From positions 62,001 to 126,000 of the forward strand of contig JAWZYV010012251.1 of NCBI GenBank assembly GCA_038373885.1: 64,000 nucleotides of DNA. The letters are read 5' to 3'. The position numbers and the translations under genes were made by a program. The notes under the pieces are model-generated. The model ran no database searches, was not told the DNA's origin, and worked only from the letters and a program-made list of their open reading frames with translations. Origin of the DNA: Cheiracanthium punctorium. Lineage: Eukaryota; Arthropoda; Arachnida; Araneae; Cheiracanthiidae. Positions 36,149 through 44,933 of this stretch are shown here, one piece after another; positions within the stretch are counted from its first letter, which is position 1, and the number at the start of each line of letters is the position of its first letter.

Positions 36149-36492
36149 GATAGTTAACAGAAAAACAGCAGAAGTTACAAGAAAATTAGCTTTACACCTC
36201 CGGAGATTATTAAAACCAAGTATGTAATTAATTTAAAGCAAAAAGTAATTATTTAGGAAAACATAGTTAAAAAAGGTAATTAGTTGTAATCAAAAAAACA
36301 ATACAATTGACATTAAAAAAAAAAAAAAAAAAGTCACTCAGACCATTATATCTTGCGATTTAAAGGTACTTAAATTATAAATCAGCTTCATTTACTAAAC
36401 TTCAGAAGATTATAACATTTGAAATGTCAATTAGTTAGATTGAAATGCCACAGCTTTTGGTTTATTTAAACTATAACAAAAAAAAAACCACA

Positions 36493-38138
36493 TATATATC
36501 TTTTCTCCTCCTCCTCCAAAAAAAAAATAATAATTTTTTTTTTTGGAAGAGCCCCAGTAACTAGTCTGGTGGACTGTCTGGAGAAACCGAAAAAAAATTC
36601 GACAACAGAACCTGAGGAAGACCAGCCATGGCAGTAGCAGCAAACATTGCACAATGCAAAACACCCCTCTGTCAAAAAGTTTAAAAGAAAAAAGGGTGTC
36701 CCAAAACAGGACACATTTAAAAAAGAAATTGCAAACATACACTTGTAAGTCCCAGTATTTATCAATCAAAAGAAAATTTTACCTGCACATTCCTACACAA
36801 CAAAAACACATACAGAATATATGTATAACATAAGACATAAAAGGACCACGACAAGAATACATTAAAAGAAAAGGTTAAAAAAAATCTTTGGCTTTAAGAT
36901 CACTCGTAACTCACTAACCAGGTAGTTTTTTAGAGTTCTAAGGTAAAGTTAGTAGCAAAACTTTTAGTCTCCATGTCTTGGTTTCACAAAGTTATCTAGT
37001 TGTCACAATCATGGGTTAAAATCAGTACAGGCATTTCGAAAAAAGTTATAGAAACAGCTAGACTGCATCATGTGACAACAGAATGCCACTAGCAGGCAAC
37101 GGCGGACAAGAATTACCTAGGATTTTGAACCACTCCCTCCAGAGAGAACAGAGAAAAAAAAAATTGACAAGGGCAGGACAATCCCAAATTTTGTAAAGAA
37201 TCAAAAATTGACACAATTAGCACAGTAATTAAGAAAAAAATGCAAGGTTTAAATTTGCTAAAACAAAAGGTTACAGAAGAGAAATGATCCCTGAACAATC
37301 CCACATTTAGTAGCAATTGTCCTGAGTACAAAAGCTACTGTGACTCAAGATCAGCTACCACCAAACTTAGAGGTTAATCAAAGTGATCAAGAAGGCTCTA
37401 GAAACACATCAGGTCACTAATCATTTTCTCCAGAACAAAAAGACAAAGTAATTTTAAGAAAACATGTTAGACCTGTATGATTAAGGTAAGCAAAGCACCC
37501 CCATCCCTCATAAATTAAAGAAACCAAAAAAAAGAAAGAAAAAAATTCACATAAACAGAAGGAATTACCTATTGCAAACCCAAAAAGAAAAAAAAAAACA
37601 TGTAAGATCCCAAAAATTAATAGTTAATAGCCCTGGGATTGCCTGCACCAGAAAAATCAACAGCTTCTAATTTTTCCTCTAGCAGTTTGAGAGATTAAAA
37701 GATTGATCCAAAGAAATCTCTGTACTGATATGGACAATTCCAGTACAATTTTGTTTTTGACCAGGTAATGTTGACTTAATCAGTAGAGCAGTTTAATGTA
37801 GTGAAACAGAAGTAAAAATGTAAACGAAATATCACATCATGTATTGCGGATGGCCCATAGCCATATACAATTAGTACTACCAAAGGGTAACACACATACA
37901 CTTATTAGATCATTATTCAAAAACACACACACACAAAAATTTAACTTGAATAGGAACTTGCATATGGAATGCAACAACATACAACATAGATTGTGCAGGT
38001 AAAGTTGATTGATACAAAAATAAAGACACCCAACCCACAACAAAGTAAAAATAGCAAATGAAAAAAGTAAAAACACTAATGCAATGTTAATGTCATTAGT
38101 GAGAAAAACATCTCTATCTATAACTTTGAAAATTCTAT
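36493..38138 (-). other. 3' untranslated region of the minus-strand Gypsy, with polypurine tract
   Basis: The stretch between integrase and the 3' LTR has no gene. A polypurine tract (minus strand GGAGGAGGAGGAGAAAAG, 36517-36500) lies 8 bp before the LTR and would prime plus-strand synthesis. The rest is AT-rich, with no motif I recognise. Confidence 0.6.
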
Positions 38139-39495
38139 TTACATGTACTTTTGAACATCTGAAGGATCAGTTAAGAGAGAAATCAAAAACAAAACAGGAG
38201 AACATTGCTTTAAAACATGGTAGGGACCCTTATTGAATTTACAAAGCTTTTTTGACAACTGTGGTTTATGTGCAGGTATGTGTAGAAAGACAGCATCACC
38301 AACCTTGATGTCTTTTAAATTAAATTTTGAAGGAGTAGAGTTAGCTTGATTTTGTGAGGCTATTTCAAGGTGATCTTTAACAATGGGGAAAGTGTTCTGA
38401 AGATCGGTGGCAATTTCCTGAGCATAGGATCTAGTGTCAGCATATGTCCCGAATTTTGTTGAAAAAATCAAGTCATATGGCAACATCAGATCTCTACCAT
38501 AGGTGAAAAAAGCAGGAGTATTTTGAATAGTTCTGTGATCAGCAGAGCAAAAGGAGCCTGTTCATACTAGAGATGAGTTCGGGCTCATTTTTTTAAGCCC
38601 GAGCCCGAGCAATATTATTAAAGTTGGTTCCCGAGCCCGAAATGTCAGCTAAAGACAAATAAAATTAACTACTTCATTAATAGGATACAATAAATTTTGG
38701 AGCTTCACACACCTTCTAGTCTCCCGTGCCGCTATTTTTTTAAATAAGTGCGTCTATTTATCCCATGAATCACTTTTTAAAATCTGTTTCAAGGAGTATG
38801 TTCAACAAAGGAGAAATTTTTCACGAGCCCGAGCCCGAACACAATCGTGAATTACAGGGCTCGGGCGGAGCCTGTCTCATCTCTAGTTCACATTAATCTC
38901 CTTGTGTTTCATTAACTAAATGGCTTAATGAGTCTACCAAGATCTTATTAAGGCGTTTCACAACTCCATTCCCTTGTGGATTATAGGCTACAGTGTGTGC
39001 ATTTTCTTGATTCCTAAAACACTATACACTTCTTCCATTGCCTTAGAAAGAAAATTGGACCCCTGTTTGAGTACAGAACCTCCATGATACCATGTCAGGA
39101 AATGAAATCAACTAAAACTCTAGCTACCATGGTACTTTGTATGTTCTCAACAGGGTATGCTTCAGGAAATCTAGTAAAATAATCTGTAATCACAATTAAA
39201 AATTTATTACCATGTTTGGAAGTTATGAAAGGACCAACCACATCAATAGCACACTTTTGGAAGGGTCTATCAACTGTGGGGATCTCCTGAATGAGAGCCA
39301 TTTGACTTTTTTTAAAACCCCATCTTTGTAAACATGAACGGCAAGACAGAACATAGTTTTTAACGTTACGGTAAAGACTGACCCAAAAAAAAATTTGCCT
39401 AACTCTATGTAATGTTCGAGAAAAACCTGGATGTGCAACAGTTTTGTTGTCATGGCAGGCTCAAAAAGCTTCCTGAACAAGAGATTGAGAGACAA
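38139..39495 (-). pseudogene. Gypsy integrase (minus strand), interrupted by a MITE
   Basis: The zinc module is readable around 39300-39460 with a frameshift (HPGFSRTLHRVRQIFFW and CRSCLQRW). The core starts with CAIDVVGPF (about 39240), which keeps the first catalytic Asp. The second and third positions are changed: SVLKQGSNFLSKAM (about 39050) where SDxGxxF is expected, and NPQGNGVVKRLN (about 38960), with Lys at the catalytic Glu position. A MITE interrupts at 38568-38885. After it, PAFFTYGRDLMLPYDLIF leads to the GPY/F-like KFNKGPYHVLKQCSPV (about 38220) and the end at 38139. Catalytically dead as it stands. Confidence 0.8.
38568..38885. mobile_element. hAT-like MITE in integrase
   Basis: The ends TAGAGATGAG at both sides (38568 and, on the other strand, 38885) are a perfect 10-bp inverted repeat, extended inside by GC-rich 'gcccgagcccg' words. 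The flanks GTTCATAC and GTTCACAT agree at six of eight positions, compatible with an aged hAT duplication. Integrase reading continues on both sides. 318 bp, non-coding. Confidence 0.75.
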
Positions 39496-39619
39496 CGAGT
39501 CTAATATTAGAAAAATCTGGATTGGTGGATTGGCAAACGAGCATTTTGTTGAAAAAAAAATTGTTAGAGTTATGTATGAAAAAAGGATCTTTACAAATAT
39601 TAGTTGCCATCTTTTGGCA

Positions 39620-40510
39620 AAAAGTCTTAATTCTGTAATTTATGATGTCCTGGTTAGGCAAAGGAAAAATTTCACATTTAAATGGAACATTATCACCAAC
39701 ATTAACTTCTTGAGAAAGAAAGTCTGCCATCAAATTTAACCGTCTGGGCTTATGTACAATTGTGTAGTCATATTGCTGTAGGGTCATAATCCAACCAGTT
39801 ATGCGAGAGGTAGGATCTTTTAATTTAAAAAGTTGCGAGAGGGACTTTTGGTCAGAAAAAATTGTAACATTGCTGCCATAAATGTATTGTTTAAATTGGT
39901 TAATACCAAAAACCATAGCAAGGGCTTCCTTTTCAATGACGGAATAATTTATTTCTGTGGTAAAAAAATTTTTGGAAGTATAGCAGACTGGCTGTTGAAA
40001 GCCAGTCTCATCCTCTTGTACGAGCACAGCTCCAATGGCATACTTGCTTGCATCGGTACAGATGGAAAAGTGTTTTTGAAAATTTGGCAAACTTAAACAA
40101 GGTTCTTTCATTAAGGCTGCTTTAAGTTGGTCAAAGGCATCCTGTTCGAGATCACCCCAAGAAAATTTAACAGTCCTTAGTCAGGTTAGTTAAAGAGCTT
40201 TTAACGAGTAATTGTCAATGAATTTTCTATAATATCCGGAAAGGCCTAAAAATGAATGAACTTGTTTTCTGATTTTAGAAATTGCTGCATTGAGAATTGA
40301 TTGAATGTTGTTAGGATCTGGCATTACTTTTCCCTCTGTTACTCTATAATCCAAATACGTAATTTCATTTTTTGCTAAGGAACACTTCTTAGGTTTAAAT
40401 TTTAAATTTGCCTCACTTAAACGTTGAAACGCCAGCTCGAGCCTAGAAAGATGATCTTCAAAAGTGTTCGATGCCACAACCACATCATCTATGTACCAAA
40501 CTGTGTACAT
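39620..40510 (-). pseudogene. Gypsy RT C-terminal half and RNase H (minus strand)
   Basis: From 40510 down: WYIDDVVVASNTFEDHLSRL holds the RT catalytic box, then LGLSGYYRKFIDNYS (thumb). A frameshift near 40170 precedes RNase H, which runs from about 40111 with ICTDASKYAIGAVLVQED, YSVIEKEALAMVFG and IFSDQKSL, so the acidic residues are present. The connection segment follows to about 39461. The N-terminal half of RT is displaced to 42100-42646 by a 1.6-kb insertion. Confidence 0.85.
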
Positions 40511-40561
40511 AGATGATCTAGAAGTCTATGAAAGATATAGAAACGGCCCATGCTCTCATAG

Positions 40562-41496
40562 ATCCCAGACAGCACATAACCTTAAATCAAGCTCGACATT
40601 TCTTTGAATTTGGCGTATTAATACAAGCTTGCAGATTACAAAAAAATAAGTCAGCAAATATTTTCGCGATGAATTTAAGTCATTTGAACTGTCAAGCTTG
40701 AATACTACTTGATTTGGAAAGCCACATCCACATAACAAATAATTTATCATCAGTCATGAATGTACTTGACCATAGAATTAAAAAAATAAACGATTCTATA
40801 TTTCCAAATATTGACATTCTTCAAAATAAAATACAAATCTACTACAAAAATGGTTTCAAAATCAGTCGTTTGTCTCTATTTTGGTCAATATAGCCCAACA
40901 TGAGTGTTGTGATATTGAAAGTTTTAAAATGTGCACTGCTTTTAAGTTATGCTTATTTCCCTATTAGTGGAGTCCATAAATTACACATATCATTATTTTA
41001 ATTTTGATATCCCATGGAAAAATAAAAGTTGCAGATCGGCATCGGGCAATACTGATCAATCTCGCCAAAAAACAGCGTGATAACCATAACAGTCACTTCA
41101 AACTTTAGTCATGTCACCTCGAGTCAGATTGGCATGGTGGTTAGGACACTGGCCTCCCACACCTGAGGTCCCGAGATCGATCCCAGTCGCGGACGCTAGA
41201 CGGAAACAGGTTAAAATAACTTGAGGTTTCAGCGTAGAGGGGGAAATGCATGGAAAAATAAAATATATGGGACGAGTTCGCCGACCGGTGCCCCATGTAA
41301 TTAGGAAAATTTTTTAGAATGTAGTAAGTTTTACATTACGCTTGACATAGCAAGCTTAATTCAGTTGGGCAAGTGTAAACTTGAACGTTTGATTCAAGCT
41401 TGCATTAAGCTTACACGCTTGAAATTTTCAAGTTTATTGACTTGATAAATCAAACTTACTGCAAGTTTGATGCAAATTTTCTGTGCTGTCTGGGAT
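40562..41496. mobile_element. Inverted-repeat DNA element with CCCAGACAGCACA ends
   Basis: ATCCCAGACAGCACA at 40562-40576 is matched exactly on the other strand at 41482-41496. The right subterminal part is rich in 'caagctt' and 'aagtttga' words in both orientations. No transposase. I have seen CCCAGAxAGCACA-type ends in animal MITEs but cannot assign a superfamily. A tRNA-like SINE lies inside at about 41113-41300. Confidence 0.65.
41113..41300 (+). repeat. tRNA-derived SINE (candidate)
   Basis: The A-box-like 'tggcatggtggttaggacac' (41122 onward) and the B-box-like 'gagatcgatccca' (41170-41182) are separated as in a tRNA, followed by 'gtcgcggacgc', which resembles a tRNA 3' arm. A non-tRNA body of about 90 bp follows to 41300. 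Pol III box assignment is from motif recognition. No target duplication found. Confidence 0.55.
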
Positions 41497-42009
41497 GCTG
41501 GCAATAAAAAACTGAAAACAGTTAATGAAGAACTTCCCAAAAAAATGTGCTTGTAGCTAAATTAGGAAAAATGCAGAATTAATTTGGCTACATTTTTAGC
41601 TTATAGTAAATAATACATGGAGATTTACTGTTTGAAGTGTAAAATTAGGATCCCCCCCCCTCTCATTAAAATATTAATTCAAGCTATGCATTAAACATAA
41701 AGTCAATTGGCATGATTTCAATATTGTTCTATTCCTTTTTTTTTCTTATATTTTTTCTAAAATTTATAACTGAATAATGTTGTCCCTTTTTTGTATCGAA
41801 ATGTATGAAACTTTAAGACACTTCTCTGGTAAGTTAATAAATTCAGTGTGATGTGTTTATTATAAGGTATTATTTTAATCACTTATTAGAAAAAATATGA
41901 TTTTCAGTGCATTTAAATTGTCTCTGGTTAGGATGTATATGTCTACAACATTTTTTTTTTTTGTTCTGAAGTTTACATAGTATATATTATACACATAGAA
42001 GTATATGGT

Positions 42010-42646
42010 CTAGATAAATAGACCCTCAATACTATATCTATAAGGTATTTTTTGTCCTATATTTTGCTTTAAAAAAATCCTATATTTCCGTTTTTGGAAA
42101 TTAGAAAGCTCTGATAACACAACACTCATTAACCTCTGGAAACTAGCACTGGCATTTCTCAATCCAAAGGGCATCCTTTTGTATTGATAGAAGCCTTCCT
42201 CTGTGGTAATCCCCGTAAGATGAGTGTCATCTGGATGCATATACATCTGATGAAAACCTGATGTCAAATCTAGGGAAGAGAAAAAAATTTGCTCTAGAAA
42301 GAAAATCGATCATTTCCTGCAAATTCAGTAGAGGAAAATTATCAGGTATAGTCTTGGCATTCAGCTTACGGAGGTCAGCCACTAGGCAAAATGAATCATC
42401 CGCTTTTTTGACAAGAAGGACTGGTGCAGCATAACTGCTGGTCGATGGTTCGATAATGCCAGCTTCTAAGAGAGTTTGAATTTGTCGATTCATTTCAGGC
42501 TTGAGATGGTAAGGGACACGATAGGGTTTTGAACAAACTGGAATATTATCAGTTAGGTGTATGCGGTATTGAATGATAGGGCAGGAGCCCAAGTCGGTAG
42601 AGCTTAAAGCAAAAACAGACTTGTATTTGGTCAAAAGAGTGAACAC
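42010..42646 (-). pseudogene. Gypsy RT N-terminal half (minus strand)
   Basis: Reads CSKPYRVPYHLKPEMNRQIQ (about 42530), LLEAGIIEPSTSSYAAPVLL, CLVADLRKLNAKTIPDNFPL, then a frameshift near 42265 and LTSGFHQMYMHPDD with RT motif A. GFYQYKRMPFGLRNASASFQ (about 42185-42125) is the standard motif before the catalytic box, which lies 1.6 kb away at 40505 because of the insertion. The frame at 42095-42010 is insertion sequence, not RT. Confidence 0.85.
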
Positions 42647-42831
42647 ATCATCACGTTTGGAGTCGTCAAGGTGGGATAAATCAATCTCTTAAGCCCAAAG
42701 ACTAAAATCATCTGAACCAGCTTGTTGTTCTACAGTATTTACTTCGTCTAAAATTTTACTTAATTGAATTGGGGTTATTTTAGTGATCTTCATATTTTTA
42801 TTTAAAGTAATGGGATCTTGGATGAGGTTAA

Positions 42832-43179
42832 TTACTTGAATTGACTATTATTATTGATGGTGGAAATTGAGTTTGCAACTAAAAAGGAAATTAAATTTGT
42901 ATCAGGGTTAGGTTCAACAATTACATGAGAATTTTGGAGAGAAGGGTTACAGTTAGGAATTGTGACAAAAAATCTTTTCTGAGAACAAGCGGGTACAATG
43001 ACCTTAGTTGGTAACTTGCCAAAAAGAGAAAACTCAACATTTAGATTAAAAATATCACCATGTGCTCTCAGCATGACAGTATTCAAAGACAGCGGAGGAT
43101 GTTCATGCATCCAGATAACACATACATCATTATTAGACAAAATGCAGTTGTCACAGTCAGTATTAACCCTACAAGACAT
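42832..43179 (-). pseudogene. Gypsy protease-to-RT linker
   Basis: 115 codons beginning MSCRVNTDCDNCILSNNDVC and continuing VIVPACSQKRFFVTIPNC. This is the region between protease and RT in Gypsy pol, judged by position and by general likeness to the 1247-1540 segment of the other Gypsy. A stretch at about 43190-43665 upstream shows no pol motif and may be another small insertion. Confidence 0.55.
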
Positions 43180-43689
43180 CTAGTACCATATGTGGAACAA
43201 CCACTTTAATTATTCCTCTACGTGTATAAAATACTAGTATAGACATCTGTCGGTTTTTAAGAGTATTTATACATAGATAGCAACGATATAGTTAAGGCTG
43301 TTGCATAGATGTACTTACTGTTCATATTATTGCCAAAACTGATTGAAATTTAAACAGTCATCTCTGGAATGCGTTTTTGTTTATTTTAGAAAATTAACAA
43401 GAAATGTTAGCAAAGAGATTTGACCCTGGAGAAAATGACTGTTTTCGGGTTCATCCTATCAAGACATGATTGGTATACTAAAATTTCAAAATAAATACCA
43501 AAAAAGTATAGCTAAGGCCCAGTGTACCTCATACTAAACTGAAATAAAGTGATTTTCTGATTTTCTAGTAAAATATTAGGTTATTATTTTTAAAATTATT
43601 TTTCTCCAAATAATAATCACTAACATTATCACATATATTTATTTCAGACACAGGAAAAAAATAAATAAATGAGCCTTCTAAGGTTAAAT

Positions 43690-44063
43690 TTAAAAGTCTA
43701 GAAAATCCAGCCCTAATATCACTTCAAAATTGGGAGAAAGAAAACCTAGAGCAACCCAAAAATTACAAGAAAAAGGGATATTACGAATATGCATCTCAGT
43801 TTTAATTAATTTAGGAGTAATGATGTCAAAACCAGTGAGGGCTTTTAAAGATAGGTGTGAGCTATCAAGTTTTGCAAAGTGTTAAAAACACAACTAGAAA
43901 TTAGGTTCACACTAGCACCAGAATCTAAGAGAGCACGAAATTTAGAATTACCAAAAGGAACTTCAATAATGGATAAGGAGCTTGAAACATTATTTACAGG
44001 TTGCACAGAGAGATCAGAAGGGAAATTAATGGAGTGTTGTGATCCAGACCAACCTCCCCCCAA
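43690..44063 (-). pseudogene. Gypsy aspartic protease
   Basis: FRALLDSGASVNLIS (about 43945-43900) holds the catalytic DSG triad. The second signature, readable as VILGLDFLDF in another frame near 43715, is the C-terminal ILGxDF box. A frameshift and stop near 43845 separate the two. Length between them is normal for a Gypsy protease. It lies between the gag zinc knuckle and the linker. Confidence 0.75.
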
Positions 44064-44171
44064 ATTTAGTTTAAATTCTGCACTTCTGTCACCCCACTCT
44101 GGCTAGAGTCTGTGATATTTGCAGTACTTTGATTGTCTCATTGAGGCCTGTTTTTATTCCTAGATGCTAGG

Positions 44172-44933
44172 TCACATTGCTTTTTCCTGCAGTCTCAGGC
44201 ATAATGCCCCGGGCGGTGTCAATAAAAACAAACTGAAACTAAATATGTTCTGAAATAAACTAAAAATGTTCTGCTGAGTGTGGGCAGGAAAAGAATTTTG
44301 ATGCTGAGGAAAAGATTGTGGGTCAAAACTCACTCTTTGGGACTGTAATTGTGACAATTGAGCCTGCATAGCGGCCATTTGTGTAGTCAACCTCTCTAAA
44401 CTCTTCGAGTAGCTTTCTACAGTGGCTTTTAAGAGTTTTTCAAAATTACTTTCCACAACATGGGAGTGTGCTATAACGGTACTGATATCGGACAGATGGC
44501 ATTGAAGGGCCACTTTGACACATTTTGCAACAGAAATAGCATCAGCAAAGGATTTGGGGTCTATCATAACCACTTGGGCCTTAATGTTAGGGAGAAGTCC
44601 CGCCTTAAATTGTGAAAGGAGCATCTCCTGCAAAAAACTTTTTGGAATTGACTCAGTCATATCTGAAGGATTCCTAAGGGCTTTGTGAGTTATAGTCTAG
44701 TTGCATAGTCGTGCAGTGACTCCCTGAAATTTTGTTTACCGGAAGTTAAATTGGAAACATCCAGCTTCCGCAAAATGGGAAATGAAATGTTCCTTCATTT
44801 CTTTTAAGGTCAAATTTTCCATTATGTGCAATGTGGATGAAAAATATTGGAGTGCTTCTGGCCCTTCCAATTTCAATTTGGCTACTGAAATTGCTTGATC
44901 ATCCATCTAGTCCGCAAGACTTTGGGTGAGATA
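44172..44933 (-). pseudogene. Gypsy gag, main part
   Basis: Readable from the Tc1 junction at 44933: MDDQAISVAKLKLEGPEALQ and IMENLTLKEMKEHFISHF, then frameshifts, then the open frame 44660-44172 with a coiled-coil-like, Gln-rich segment (TTQMAAMQAQLSQLQSQ). It ends in a CX2CX4HX4C zinc knuckle at 44230-44189 where the second Cys codon is TGA (44221-44219) and an Arg position is also TGA (44197-44195). The N-terminal part continues beyond the Tc1 insertion at 47602-47702. Confidence 0.75.

Larger units (their letters stand above)
26541..36492 (-). repeat. 3' LTR of the minus-strand Gypsy, with a large insertion
   Basis: 26541-27369 matches the 5' LTR start (47961 onward) closely for hundreds of bases, for example 'tagcacattcaaa.agatta' and 'gacatagatgtgcctcccat'. 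The match stops at 27369 and resumes at about 33856 ('gagcacatagcagagtacaa'). The intervening 6.5 kb is a Helitron-like block with a hAT inside. After 33856 the LTR contains two related units of about 0.8-1.1 kb (33856-34640 and 34641-35760), then sequence matching the far end of the 5' LTR at 36384-36480. Without the insertion the LTR is about 3.5 kb; the 5' LTR is only 1.05 kb. Confidence 0.75.
40507..42100. mobile_element. Composite 1.6-kb insertion inside RT
   Basis: RT coding breaks off after LMSVVLSELSN (about 42098) and resumes with TVWYIDD (about 40507). The insertion holds an inverted-repeat element at 40562-41496 that itself carries a tRNA-derived SINE, plus about 600 bp of AT-rich sequence (41497-42100) that I do not recognise. 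A perfect 13-bp inverted repeat (40484-40496 and 40504-40516) straddles the left junction. Exact boundaries and target duplication are not resolved. Confidence 0.6.

Noticed and set aside
41113..41190. A functional tRNA gene
   Set aside because: A- and B-box-like words are present, but the acceptor stem and anticodon arm do not pair convincingly; a tRNA-derived SINE explains it better.
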